A stretch of DNA of 32,664 nucleotides from Acanthaster planci (GCF_001949145.1 NW_019091594.1:277315-309978); one strand, 5' to 3'; counted from the stretch's first letter, positions 1 through 12,149 are shown. Notes: generated from the letters alone by a model not told the origin. A program made the numbers and translations.

Positions 1-3000
1 CATATATTACTAAACTTGCGTCAGTCCACAGACTGTTTCGCCACAATAATTCAATATAAGGCTCAAACAAAGCTGTTGATTGGCTCCCCCAGAAAGTCGG
101 GGAAAAAACAATGAAATATAGGCACCGCTGAACAAAATGTGCAGGACTGCACGTAATATTGCACAAGTACAATGTATGTATATGTACATGATGTACATGT
201 ACTGGGGCTTCAGCATGCAGCTCGTGCAGGCATGATGACCCATAATTACGTTGTTGGATATCGTCAGCACCATGCGCGGTGCGCCATACACCACATGTGG
301 CCTAAATTTCTGAAAATGATGATGTATCGGTGAGGACGTACCATGACATTTTTTGATCAGTCTTGCCAAGAAATGAAACATTGTTGGCCAGCTTGATTAC
401 CTGACTAGTGTTGTGCACAGTAGTGTAAATTGTCCATAATTCTCAAGAATTGTTGAATGTAGAAATGTTTACATAGACTAAGGCAAGTTTTTGTCCCTTC
501 TTGAGGCAAGTTTTGGTTGCTTTCGTTCCCATTCATGCTATTCAATCAGCACAAAAAAATTGACCCACTTAATGATGTAGTGCGTCAGACCCTGAATTTG
601 GTAATTTTTAGGGCAAGGCCACTTTGGCATTGCATTAAAGCAAACTTATAGAAGGCATCATGGCCAGTTGGGAGGGCACCAAGGCCAGATAAAATCTGTA
701 AATGGGCATGGAGGCTAAATGACAATCATGACATGTATACACTGCATACACGTCCCCACAGCCGCACGTACCCACGCACACCTCATACACAAACCTCAAT
801 GTGAATCAATGTGAATTGTATACCACACCTACAAGCACTGAGAAAGATGAAGTCAGGCAACTCTGTATGTGATATCTTTCACACGTACTCCTGCTGGAAT
901 GTGAGTGCATGAATAGAGGCATTTATTTTTGTAGCGGTGGTGTCGCTGCTTGAAGTATTCCAGGCCCGTGCTTCTATGTACATGTGTACAGTACATGTAC
1001 ATGTACACTGCATGCTTTGTGTGGACATACACAATGTACATTCAGTGCATTGACAATAAAGTCGGAGCATGTTGTATGCAACGTCTGTCACTGTCTGTGC
1101 ATCGATTCTGCAAGATTTTAAGACAATTGGGTTTGCAAGCATCGTAAAGCAAGGATTTTTGTGTTTTAAATAGGCTTATGGATGTTTTTGGAAAAAGGGC
1201 ATGATGGCCACAGAAAATATAGGGCAAAGCAAAACTGGCTGTGAGGACGGAGATTTTTTGTGGGGCATGTCGGCCAGTGGGAAGGGCAGCGATGGCACTG
1301 GCCATCATGGCCATCGTTCATTTCAAGGCCTGATGCGTATTGACCAATCAGGAAGATGGAGAACCATAGAGGCCATCATGGAAGTAATATACTGTGATGT
1401 TTGTGAGGAACATTGGTAAAAACTGAGCCTTCACCCCTAGAAAAAATATGGCATACGTATGCCAATGTCCCAGAATACGAAAGTACTTATTTGTGGTAAA
1501 ATTGGGTTGTGGCAATGTTGTGAAGGAATAGAATTCCCTGTGAACAAAAATTCCTCAATTTGAAACAATTTTCATTATTGCATTTTTCAAATTTTTTCCA
1601 CATTGAATGCTCTGAAATACATTGTAACATGGAAAATACATAATTCATAAAAACATAACAGTTAGCAAATCTATTGCCTACAACTTGAAAAATCTGCTGA
1701 ATTCTGCATACTGCCGTAGCTCATTAAGTATGCATTAGATAGGTCACAGTTAGAAGCTCACATATATTTAGCTCACATCTAAACGGAACAACTGTGTGTG
1801 CTGTGGACTGACTGTCTAGCCCATAACTGTACATGTTACACAACAGGTTTACATCACATACTCAGTGTGGATATCCTTTGTTTTCATGCAGTTAAGAACT
1901 CTGTATTTGTTCGGTTTGTACGGTTTCCTTGACTGTTCCTTGTCCTTTTGTGTCGATAACCCAAACCCCAAAATAGCTCTGACCCTCTCAAAGAAGGTAA
2001 ATGTAGAACCAATGAGTTTCTGTTTCAAAAATGGGTATTTTCCATCTCGCCAAATCCCAAATTCTGCCTCGGAAATTCAAATTCAGTTTCATAAGGAAAT
2101 AGGAGAGCAAGCTTTAGACTATGCATGGAAACCACATCCCAACCACCCCCCCACAAGAAAAGAAAGAAAAGAAACAAATATTGTTCGTAAATACTCTGCA
2201 ATGTTTGCAATTTTTTATAATTTCTGGGGTGAAAATAAAAAAATACACACAATAATACGGCATCCCCCACCCCTTGATATTTCCCACTGTGCTGGGGCGC
2301 AATGATCAGAAACTTGCTACGATTAATCAACGGACGATTCATGTGCCACTCCTTGTGCATAAACTCATATTACATAGAAGTACATGTACAGTGAAGTCAC
2401 AAATACAAGTAGGTCTTGCATGTAACAGTCATTGATCACAATATGTTAATGTTGGACATCGACCTGCCATTTTATTTGGCAGTAGTGCGACAGTAGTGGT
2501 TGGCATTTATTTGTAGTACTTTGCAGAACGTTTTCTTGACTTTTTAAGCCATTCTTAGAGGGAAATTTGCAAGTTTCGTTTCAAGCAGTGGATTCTGTTT
2601 CAAAGTGTTGATTTTGCAAATTCCATCTGTTTTCTGTGATCGCAAAAAAAACATTGGCTCTATAAATGTCCTAAGGATGTGGGTAAGTCCAGAGAATGTC
2701 TTCCTTTCCTGCATGGTGTGGACGTTTTTGGTTTATAAGTTCACACTATTTTTTTGTGTAAGGTTTTCACACCCATCCACATGCACCCTTCTTGCATACA
2801 TGCACTTAAAAAGTTACTGTGTGAAGTACAATTTCTAAATCTCACTTGAACCAGACTTTCTTTCTCTGGGTTGATATTTTGACCAAATGATGGTCATGTA
2901 AAAAAGTTCAGTTTGCAACAACCTTGGAATTTCATCCCTTTAGGTAACTTCCAAAATCTATTTCTACAATTCTTGTAGAGTACTGTTTAAGTACCCCACA

Positions 3001-3358
3001 AGGGCAACAATTTTTCTTCATGGGATATTTCCTATTGTTCTGGAATGCCACAAGGCGCAATAAACACAGGCACACAAACTTCTTACACAGTTACAGGGGC
3101 AAACACATGTCCCAACAACTCAGTCCTAATTGCCAAACAAAAACAAAAGAATTGTCCCTTTGATGCAGTGAAGGCCTGTCCACACACACCCACAATTATT
3201 TTGTAGAGACTTGTATAATGCATTGTGCACTGTACAAATGCACTTGGTGTAAAGCATTAAGGACCAACAGTAAAAACTTAAATTCCATCAATATGACGAT
3301 GCCCGGTCACAGAGATATGCGTGAGCCTACAATTTTAGGCTTGTGAAAAATTACTTAC
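1..3358. other. Non-coding stretch 3' of the last visible exon
   Basis: Presumed intron or downstream flank of the minus-strand gene. Open frames here are short and without motifs. I note ACATGT tracts and a weakly repeated atggcca/ggccagtgggaagggc region (660-700 and 1260-1310). No further exon with matching phase 0 was found. Confidence 0.5.
977..1008 (+). repeat. Palindromic ACATGT tract
   Basis: Overlapping tacatgta and tgtaca units form a self-complementary stretch. Similar tracts occur at 183-201 and 6585-6620, with many single tacatgta words across the window. The low-complexity signature is a genome-wide habit rather than a gene. Confidence 0.8.
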
Positions 3359-3566
3359 TTCATTTGAAAGGTCTTCTTGCTCATGCTTTGCGTGGTTGAT
3401 TCGCTGATTCATCTCTGACATGAACTTGCCAAATGCAAGTTTAAAGTCATCAATTTCTCTTGTTAACTTATCACGTTTCTCTTGCAGGTCAAAACGTTCC
3501 TTCCTTTCCCTTGTCAGAATGTCTCGGTAGTCATTAATCTGCTTGCCTAGTAGTTGAACGGTGACT
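3359..3566 (-). CDS. Coiled-coil gene, fifth visible exon with UBAN-like segment (208 bp)
   Basis: The acceptor (pyrimidine run ending aatcag) and the donor gtaagt on the minus strand bound one base plus 69 codons, all open. The peptide begins VTVQLLGKQINDY, passes through YRDILTRERKERFDLQEK, and ends HEQEDLSNE. A long amphipathic helix is expected. The pattern Y-x6-ER-x2-R-x2-L-x-EK-x3-L lines up without gaps with the UBAN ubiquitin-binding coiled coil of NEMO, optineurin and ABIN proteins (established family). The family's Asp-Phe pair is Ile-Leu here, with an Asp one position earlier, so ubiquitin binding is not assured. It could equally be an unrelated centrosomal or ciliary coiled-coil protein. 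The exon ends in phase 0, and the next exon was not found in the remaining 3.3 kb. Confidence 0.75.
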
Positions 3567-3746
3567 CTGATTAAAAAAATGACCATAAAATATTTCATCA
3601 ATGAAAATTCTTCCCAGAATATTTATTTACCTCCCATAAATGTTCATGTCATAATTTGTGTTACTAAAACAAACTTAACATACTTCTCCCTTTTGTTGGG
3701 TTACAGGGAGTATAAAATCTAAACATAGGTGAAGTCACTACCAAGA

Positions 3747-3780
3747 GAATCTTGAATGAATTTGAATCTTGAATGAATTT
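3747..3780 (+). repeat. 17-bp direct tandem repeat
   Basis: gaatcttgaatgaattt occurs twice back to back with no mismatch. It lies in the intron just 5' of exon 3359-3566. Confidence 0.85.
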
Positions 3781-6584
3781 AACAACAGTGTCCCAGTAGA
3801 CTTATCCATGCCATGCAATGTTTTACACATCACAATGCAGCATGGATCATACTTTTTAATTGCAGTCTTGAAGGACAGTTTTACTTCTGAGGACAGGGAA
3901 GCTAAATAACAAGTAATTGTTGGTAGATTCCTATCACACCATAATGGGAAAGTCAATATCAAAAATAAACTTTAAAACCCCATTTTGGAAAAGGGCAGTG
4001 AAATAAGGGTGTCATAGTGTAATTAAATGACTGAAACTTAGGGGGGTGAAGTGACAGAGGCAACACTTATCCGTCCCTCATTTAAAGGCCTTCAATAACT
4101 GGTGTGTTTCAAGCCACCATGAAAAGAATCAAAGTCTTTGCATACATGTACCTGGATGAGCCTGGTTTCTTAGTCCTCTTTACTGATTGATAAAGTTATA
4201 TATAGAGTCAAAAGATTAAATTGTTTTACTGAAGGAAGTGAAGTTAAGTACACTAGCCACTACCATTTATCCAAACCTGCTAGAAGGAAGGAGATCAAGC
4301 CAGAGCTTAACGGTAATTATAAATTGATTTTACTGTTTTATTGTCACCTTGTTGTGAAATGCTGTTCAAGTTTGCATGCCTGAGGATTTTAAACATTAGT
4401 TTATTTTATTCATCCTGACTGGTCTTAAACATTAAGAGCAGCTCAGGGAAATGGGCTCTGATAATGCCCTCACCTGGATCACTGCATTAGTTGCGTCCAA
4501 TCTACTGTGCCAGTTATAAATAAATGACTGGCCAAGCCTTTATTTATTCCCTTATTAAAATGTCAAGTTTAAATTCGGAAAATTTATAACAACAGTAAAG
4601 AAAATGTTTTTACAAATAAAACAATCTACAGTAATATGATTACCAGACTTTAAGGTGAGCTCCATAGTTTAAAAGCAAAATCATTACCAACTGGCGCAAA
4701 ACTAAAACTAAAAACTTAATAGCATGACAGTTAGTACATGATTTTATTTAGCACTACCCCAAATGAACTACTATCTCACAAAAACCTCTATCAATGCAGC
4801 ATCCTGGTAAGTCAGTACTATCTGCAAAATTCCACATGCACTTCTTGTATATACACGGTATATTTTTGTGTATACAGTAACAAAATAGCTTAGTCAAGTT
4901 TAGCTGCCTGACTAATTCAGAAGATGATGACATCATTCTAATGTAGCAAACAGTGTGAAGGGCATGCATGATATCAGTTGTGTTGGTGTTCATGGGTGTT
5001 ATAATTTGTATAGACATCATTTGCATAGTACATGTAGACAGTTGCAAATTGGGTCTTTTCATTTCTGGGCTACACACAAAGGCCAATCACCATATATGCA
5101 AGAGCCAGGGTCTGCCTTCTTTTACCTTGTTCACTCGCGCATGGGCTGAGAATAATAGCTGACAAGCGGGCTGAGGATTTCAATTTTTAGGGCAGCTCTT
5201 ACCATCTCCCGGTGTGAAGCGGTTAAAAATCACAAGGTTTTATTTTTTTGGAAGTTGGCCGGCTGCCCTGGTGGGAATTCCAAAATGGATGTATATGTTT
5301 AGGTACAGGTTTTGTATGTACAGCAATATGCCCAAATTGACCAATTTAGTGGTTTGTGACTTAATTTATGTATCATTCCAGGGACCTACGTCAGTCAAAA
5401 CTGTTCACATACATATCATCAACGCCCATCATTAACACTTTATAAATCAACAAATGTGTTAACTACATGTATCCATGTGTTTTGGTCATGTAACTGTGAT
5501 TTCAAAATTAGAAAGCTAAATGTCTCAATATTGGAGATTCTGTTTCAGAAAAACTGGTCCCGGAACTCCTCCGGAGAGGTCATAATTTATTTGGACCATA
5601 CCATTATCTTGTGGGGTGATACCGAGACGAAATAATTTACGTGAGGTAAATTTCCAAAGTTTTATAAATAAAGTTTAATTTCAGACCAGTCCAAATTCTC
5701 TTTTAGGTCGCTAGTTATGTTTATTTTATTTATCAATTTTATCAGCTAGTAATGACTTTTAGGTGTACTGATGGCACATTGGCATTTTGCACATGACCCA
5801 TTAAAACAGCTCTTGCAAAAGCAATCTGTCAAAAATGACAGGATCGCTGGTGGTAAAATTTCACAGATTGTCTGACACTAATATGTACTTGCTTTACAGT
5901 AAGATATTTCAAGATAATTCAATGGTCCTGTTTTTGAAATCTTACCAATCCCATAGGCTTACACACCATAGCGCAGGGCAGACACCTGCACTCAGCAGAT
6001 ATGCGAGTACATCTACACGTGGTGAGTAGAGTGGGTGTGTACAGTAAATTTCTGATGGCCCCAGATCACATGATGGTATAAAATGCACGTGGTGAAAATT
6101 TACCAATGACCAACCTGGAACACATAAGGAATGGCATTTCAGCTGCAGTACTAAATTCTTACTACATCCAATTGTGCGCATGTATATTCAGACCCATATT
6201 ATGTATGCCAATCTCCAATATTCACACCCTTACATTCCATATTTGGCCTGTGATGTCATAAATGAACATACAAAACAAATTTTGATTGGATGCTGATCAT
6301 AGTTGGACTCCTGTTCAATCGAAGGCAACTCCGGAGGGAAAAAAAAAACGACCATTTGGTTGGCAAAACATGTTCGGAAAATGTCACATCGCCTCAGAAG
6401 GTAATATTTCATGGAATTGTAACACCTAAATATACTTTGGAAAAACATGTAAAACTGTTAAAATCAAAGTTACTCATTTATATGGAATGGAGAAGGAGAT
6501 TCAATACTTGCATTAATGTATCATTAATACACAGAAGTACTACATCACATTTGTAGGGAGCTCCAAATATGTCTCAATGCACGT

Positions 6585-6620
6585 GTACAATACATGTACA
6601 TGTACATGTGCGTGTACATG
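6585..6620 (+). repeat. Palindromic ACATGT tract
   Basis: gtacaatacatgtacatg, tacatgtg and cgtgtacatg make a run of alternating purine/pyrimidine palindromes, like the one at 977-1008. Confidence 0.8.
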
Positions 6621-6809
6621 TTCCAACCCGAACTAAATATAGGCAAAAGTATTCTTAACGTGACGATCAGCACAGGCAAACATGCCACTTTTGAATTTGT
6701 TTCTGTTTGTTGCCATGGATCAACCAATCAGAACTTAGAATTCAAGTTTGCCTGAAGATAAAGGTAATACTTTACTTGAGAAGGAAGGATGGATTATCAA
6801 ATCGACACA

Positions 6810-7025
6810 GAACCATGCAGCAAAAATGGAAACTTAATAAATCGAACATGCCTAGAAAGACACATTCATTATGTTACGGCACTGAGAAAAGAGGGACGAT
6901 CATGGCAGCGAGGCCGAGCTGCACTGTGGTAGATGGGTGATCAAATCTTTTCAGCAAATAAATAATAGGCACCAGGAAAATTTGCTGAGGTAGTGACTGT
7001 TTGGGTAGGTAGAGCGCCGTAGACT
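6810..7025 (+). repeat. Dispersed repeat pair, copy A
   Basis: It shares with 12150-12366 an ordered series of blocks: gcaaaaatggaaac near the start, gacacattc, atcatggcagc/acatggtggcag in the middle, and gtgactgtttgggtaggt at the end. It is clearly related but diverged. No protein motif was recognised in either copy. Confidence 0.55.
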
Positions 7026-8380
7026 CTGAAAATTTGGGAACTCTGTGACATTTAGGAAGCGCCATTAGAAACCAAAAGTTGAGCGTCCATCTTTAGTTTC
7101 AACTGCAAACAAGAGGTGTGACTGGATTAAGTCCATCGTGTACAGAAGAAAGATGGTCGAGACACATTTGGGCAAGGAGAATGTTAGTAGGTGGAACCTC
7201 ATAAAGATGGCAGAGGAACCAGGTCTACCAGGCTCGCTCTCGGGCTGAAAATGAGCTCTTGTGAAAAAGGCCCAGGTGGAGAATGAGAGCCAAAATCAGT
7301 TAAATCGGAAAATGTATAAGAACAGGAATGAAGAGATTGTTTCAAAATCACAAGCTCCAGTCTCAACTGTACATCTGTCTACAAAGGGCCTGTCGGCCAA
7401 GTGTTTAATTTTTGGAATGGCTCGTTGGTGAAAAAAGGCAGTAAAAATTGTCAAGGTGAGGACTCCTAGGACACTGACAGAGTCAAAGCTCAGAAGTTCC
7501 CCCAACATAAATGGAGTAGAGGAAGTTGCATTCCCATGGGTGGACTGGAGTGTAAAATAAGAAAAGTTCAGATCTACCAATGAATCTGGGTTGAATCTGA
7601 CAGGGGCTGAGTTACTGTAGAAGGAACCCATGCATATGTAGATTGGAGTTCAATCAAGAGTTGGGCCAAAGGAAGGGACAGACATGAATCCGAGTAGTCA
7701 GCTGAAAGGGAAGACACAGGTATTTCATCTGACAGTCCAAATGCCTGCTAGAACCTTACTACTGTAAGTTCAGGCATTTAGGCCACTTGAGAAATGGTGC
7801 AGTCACTGGTGTCAGACTCAGGGAAAGGAGGCAGCATCGACATTCCCTTCGGGTCTGTATCTTCTACTACTGCCCATGACAGTTGAGAAGAGGGAAAGCA
7901 GGACTCGACTGATGTGGAGCCGGGGGGGGGGGCGACGGAAAGAGGAACGAGAAATTGTCCCAGTGTTTGTCCTCTGAATCCATTGTGGCATCCGGTTTCT
8001 GAATTCCTCGAAGACAACGGTGCCTTTTTAGTACGACTGAAGTGGGGGCTGGAGAGCAAGTGCAAAAAGGAAGGTTCTCTGATAAGACAGCGATGAAATA
8101 AATCGTGAGGAAAGATTCCACATACATGTAGGCCAGATAAAGATGGTTTGACTGCATCTTTATCGAGCAAGGAGTTATTGCCGGAAGACTAGCTAAGTCA
8201 GATGAAGTCGATGTTAGCCACAGTCTATAATTTTTGGACATGCAAGATGATGCTGAAGCATTCATGAAGAATTGCAAAATGAGCCTTGTCTTATGTTCAG
8301 AGCGGCCGTTTATATCCCTTGGTAAGAGGACTTCAGCCATTTCACAGTATGATTGGGAATTATTAAAGTCAAGCCACATG
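7026..8380. other. Intron stretch with unidentified open frames
   Basis: The minus strand has frames of 111 (7631-7296), 130 (8170-7778) and 174 codons (8391-7867). Their overlapping phases and lack of conserved blocks argue against a gene. A Ser/Pro-rich, acidic flavour suggests remains of a retroelement ORF1, but I could not anchor a motif. A run of ten Gs lies at 7922-7931. Confidence 0.35.
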
Positions 8381-8400
8381 CATTCATTCATTCATTCATT
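8381..8400 (-). repeat. LINE 3' tail, (AATG)5
   Basis: Five perfect tetranucleotide copies (catt on the plus strand) mark the 3' end of the LINE, replacing a poly(A) tail. Confidence 0.75.
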
Positions 8401-8840
8401 GCTGGTTTATTATTAAAATCTCAATTGCAGCCAAAGGCTGAATTGCTGAGAGTTTTACAAATAAACATTTAAAAATACAAGAATTACAATATTAATACAG
8501 GATTACCAAAAAAGACAAAGTATTTAATGAAATAACCTAAAACTATACACATATATGCTGAAAAAGAATAAATAAATAAATACGATATTGATGGACAGAT
8601 AAAATGTTAAGTATATAACAGGGTATTCGTCATCTAAGTTAGTAGGTAAAAAGTAGAACACATATTAAAAGTCATTCTGATCAACAGTGGCGGGCACATG
8701 CACAATTGATATGGGATTCATGTTGAAAAATGGTGAGTCGGCAAACAGTAAAAATCTCTGAAAACATTGCAAAGTGGGTTCAGATGAAGGCAAGCGCATA
8801 AAATGGAGTTAATTACAATCATTTAAAAGTTGAGTGAAAT
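8401..8840 (-). other. LINE 3' untranslated region with terminal hairpin
   Basis: AT-rich sequence lies between the RT tail and the tetranucleotide tail. At 8422-8445 is a hairpin (CAATTGCAGCC, AAA, GGCTGAATTG) with a ten-base-pair stem and one bulged G. Related LINEs keep a 3' stem-loop that their RT recognises; that role is inferred here. Confidence 0.55.
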
Positions 8841-8843
8841 AAG

Positions 8844-9823
8844 TTATGGGACTTTTCTTAAAACATTCTGTTCTACAATGATGTGCAGAGTATTGTTCTG
8901 ATTTTCGCAGTCGATAAGCACTGTAACAGCAGGGGGAAGGTGCTTTTTCAACTCAGAGTTGGATATGGATTTTCCAAACGACTTGCACAGTTTTAGCCTA
9001 CGTTCCTGCAACGTATCTATTTCAAGTGCATCATAAAGAGCGTTTAGAGTCATATTCCAAACCAAGAATAATCTTGCATGCCCGTTTCTGTACCCGTTCT
9101 AGGTCCTCGGAATGTTTGCTAGTGATTCAACTGGTCCAAACAGGAACTGCGTATTCTACAACAGGGTGCACAAATGAAATAAAAACAGCAACCAAAGCTT
9201 TGGTGGTAAGGTGAAAATGCTTCAATTTACGCATGAAGAGGCATGAATTACCATGTCTGATCACTGAGTTAACTTGCGTATCCCATTTGAGATCTGATTG
9301 GATGAATACGCCTAACAATTTAACTATGTTGTTGTGTTTAATAGTGACATAATTGAGGTATAATAAACTTGAAGCTGGTCTGACTCGTGAAAAACAGACG
9401 TCTAAAATCTGACACTTAAATGGGTTTAATTGCATCTTATTTCTGATAGAGCAGTCATGTAAGTCAGCTAGGACCTTAAGGAGGTTAGATCTTACATTCA
9501 CGGCCCATGTTTCTACGAAGGTCAGATCATCAATGTTGAACACTGATCCCTATATTGGTCTTATTAAAGCTGATATCATTAACAGCAGCTAAAAGACTAC
9601 AGGTCCCAGTTTGGTGCCCTGTGGAACACCAGTACAAACAGGTGACCAATCCGAATAAGGATGACCATACCTCACGATCAGACAGAAAATCAGCCATCAA
9701 AGCTACAACAGTGGAGGAAACCCCAATATTCAAAAGCTTGGTAAGGGCCATGGTGTGATTGGAATTGGAAGAAAAGAAAAATTGCAAGTCTAAAAAGGCA
9801 CATCCAAGGATAGAAAATTGCAC
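8844..9823 (-). pseudogene. LINE reverse transcriptase (frameshifted)
   Basis: Minus-strand pieces in order: TKLLNIGVSSTVVALMADFL and SDR (about 9755-9685), GVPQGTKLGP (RT motif B, 9601-9630), NDISF, then FNIDDLTFVETW. The last corresponds to the catalytic box with the second Asp pair kept. Then come NKMQLNPFKCQILD, VKLLGVFIQSDLKWDTQVNS, LFMRKLKHF, FISFVHPVVEYAVPVW, and after another break LQERRLKLCKSFGKSISNS. These blocks are characteristic of CR1/L2-like RT thumb and C-terminus. At least three frame changes and an in-frame stop after GTKLGPVVF disable it. Confidence 0.85.
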
Positions 9824-9973
9824 AAAGAAATAAGTATCCTAATATCTAATTTATTCGCTGGCTTGACGTATTTGAAGAAAAGAAAACTTGCATGTCGAAA
9901 AGGAGCAGCCGAAGATAGAAGATTGCTTCAAGAAACAAGTATCCTAATATCCCCTTTGTATTCGCTGGCTTGA
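9764..9973 (+). repeat. 106-bp tandem duplication at the LINE 5' break
   Basis: Two adjacent diverged units of about 106 bp share gaagaaaagaaaa at 9768 and 9874, aagtatcctaatatc in both, and ttcgctggcttga at 9854 and 9961. The unit lies in the RT finger region of the LINE and ends where LINE similarity stops. Confidence 0.75.
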
Positions 9974-9974
9974 T

Positions 9975-11830
9975 GAGTGCAACAGTAAGTGGAGAAATGG
10001 ATGGAGCCTTGCCCCATATGCCTCTTCATTTCGATCATGCGGGGCGCAGTTGGAAGAGGTAACCGTGGCACACTCATGACAAAAGGAAGTGCTCACAGTA
10101 GGTCCACTTCTGTCAGACCTTGTAACAGTCACAGAATGTAGACCTTGGACACACCCACATTGGGGGAACTCATGCCCAGACAGTATGTGGGGTGTGGCAA
10201 GGTGGTGCGGAAGAGTCTGTAGAGATCACTCATGTTATAAGTGGGTGCAGATGCACAGATATAATACCAATTGGATTACTAGATGAAAAGAGCATGTAGA
10301 ATCCACTACTGTGTGAGGTTTGGTGAATTCGGATGCCCGAGGTGCGGATACTGATTTGAATGGCGTAATCAACATGGCAGGACCAGTGATGGAAGGGAGC
10401 CTGCCTCGAGATCACTGTTGAGTGTTTCACACCAAGTCTCAGGCATCGGAGGGCTCGATGGAGCAGTCAATGTGGTGGTGGTGGTTTGCGGGTGAGTCAT
10501 TGACTCATGTACCGCAGGCATTCATGAACAGGCACCAGTGGTGAGAAGATTGCACACGGTCGGCTAGTCATACGTAGTCTTGTGTCGTATTCACTGAAAT
10601 AGCCCCAAAGAATGGTGGTGAGTTGCCCGGAAAGCAAATTTCTCTGTTTGCTGCCTAAGTGGCCCCTCGCACAGGAGTCTCGGGTGCAGGCCTTTGGGCT
10701 GATGCAAAGTGTAGTGATCAGAGCTATGAGTGCGGCGAGTATACGTGTCCCGGGCTCACATTCACCAGAGGCTGCTCCAGAAAATGGCATTGGCCGTCCG
10801 GTGGAGTGTACCTACTGCACGCCAGGATGCACCAAAGCGCGGTCAGATTGAGGCAGAGGCGTGGGCCTGAATGGGTGGACAATGGAGCGCCATACGGCAA
10901 ACAGAGGTCTTGACGGATGTGGTCTGCATTGTACTTGCATGGCCTGCCTTCTTTACACTGGTACCACACCAAAGTCATGGCAGGGGCGGTCCAGTGGCAC
11001 GTAGATGGGCTGGCATGTGGGTGGCATAGGGCTGTCCCACCGCAAGCCTTTCGAGTCAAGCCGCATGAATGGGACGAGCCACGCCTCACGGCAGTTCCAT
11101 TGTCTGGGACGCAGGTGGAGATGTGCCTGTGTAGCCCAGCGTTGTCTCTGCAGGGGCCACCCCAGGAGGTAACAAGGTGTTGGACTGGGACAGGGTAGCA
11201 TTCAGATCATGCCTAGGTGCACCAGTGGAATGATTGTTTGAAGGTGGTGACTCGTGGCATGAAGCAGTCGGGAACATGGATGGATCTATGTACCTGGGTA
11301 GCCTGACCTTGTCTCTGCAAGGACCACCCCGGGAGGTAACAGGGTGTTGGCACAAGGCAGGTCAGCGTCCAAATCATGCTGTGCATGATGGGAAGGTCGT
11401 CTGAAGGCGGCTGCTCATGTTGTGAGGCGGTAGGTGTACCTGGTGTGGCAGGCTTGGGCCATCCCGGCACATGATCTTAGGAGCCATACCGGTGGGTCAG
11501 TATCGTCTACCTTAGGCGCTGGTAGGGAGACCGCTGTTGGACTTCAGTGCTTGGGAGCTGGGCATGGAAATGTTTGCACCGCCCAGACCCAGCTAGCAGA
11601 GGAAATATTCACCCCGAGTGCAGCGCCGCTCTACACTACCATTGTCTGTGATGCGATTTGGAGATAAGGGAACTGAGTGTCCAGATACTGAACACTCTAT
11701 AGCTTAGACCCTGGAGTGTGGCATAGCTAACCCTTGACTGGACAGGGAATGGTTCTGCCAGTAGGTGTTAGTATGGAATCTCAAGTATAGCGTACAATGC
11801 AGACCAACTCCTGTCAGTTTATAGGGGAGA
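9975..11830. other. GC-richer block of unknown origin
   Basis: It has visibly higher GC than its surroundings, and several overlapping frames on both strands up to 121 codons (11089-10724, minus). No RT, recombinase, transposase or zinc-finger block was recognised. The change of composition at the LINE break and the internal 167-bp duplication suggest a separate, old insertion. Confidence 0.4.
11142..11475 (+). repeat. 167-bp tandem duplication
   Basis: ttgtctctgca, a ggccaccc/gaccaccc block, ggaggtaaca and gggtgttgg/aggtgttgg recur at 11142 and 11309, period 167. The second unit is degraded at its end. Because 167 is not a multiple of three, open frames on the two strands that span it are unlikely to be coding. 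Confidence 0.7.
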
Positions 11831-12009
11831 GTGGGGCCATGGAACAAAATACTGCACTACCTCACAAAACCACAACGGTCCCAGGGTCGCCCCGTTGACC
11901 CAATATATCTACTAGGAAGGTGGGGGACCGTGGAACGATTTGCCATACTTCCTTGTGGAACCCCCAACCAATCTGGGTCACCCTGTTGACCCTATAAAAA
12001 GTACTTGGT
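11831..12009 (+). repeat. Diverged tandem duplication, about 90 bp
   Basis: gtggggccatggaac (11831) and gtgggggaccgtggaac (11920), plus gggtcgccccgttgaccc and gggtcaccctgttgaccc, recur in the same order 90 bp apart. No coding potential was seen. Confidence 0.6.
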
Positions 12010-12149
12010 GTTACTGAAGCATAGAGTTAACGTGGAGCCTATGTATAATGCACACACAGAAAGAGAAAAGAAAATACAACAAAAACAACAAATATACTAT
12101 AGGAATGTGCATTTATTACCATGCATTACAGTTGACCAGATTAACACAG

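Larger units (their letters stand above)
3567..6809. other. Intron sequence, no feature recognised beyond small repeats
   Basis: AT-rich, with only short frames and no motif on either strand. It contains the 17-bp repeat at 3747 and the palindromic tract at 6585. Confidence 0.5.
8381..9974 (-). mobile_element. CR1/L2-type LINE fragment, 5'-truncated
   Basis: On the minus strand, RT motifs, the C-terminal RT tail, a 3' untranslated region, a hairpin and a short AATG tail follow in order. The 5' end breaks off in the RT inside a tandem duplication near 9974; no endonuclease or ORF1 was recognised beyond it. It lies inside the largest intron in host-gene sense. CR1/L2-like rather than L1-like is inferred from the tetranucleotide tail in place of poly(A). 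Confidence 0.85.

Noticed and set aside
1865-2305. 146-codon plus-strand frame considered as an exon or small gene
   Set aside because: It has low-complexity, Lys/Pro-rich composition, no motif, and no convincing splice sites or partner exons.
7296-8391. Three minus-strand frames of 111-174 codons considered as a retroelement ORF1
   Set aside because: They overlap in different phases, and I could not place any conserved block with confidence; a few NAS/LAS-like words are not enough.
10497-11470. Several overlapping frames, some Cys-rich, considered as a secreted or zinc-binding protein
   Set aside because: Frames are open on both strands in a GC-rich block, the repeat unit of 167 bp breaks frame, and no splice sites or cysteine pattern support a gene.
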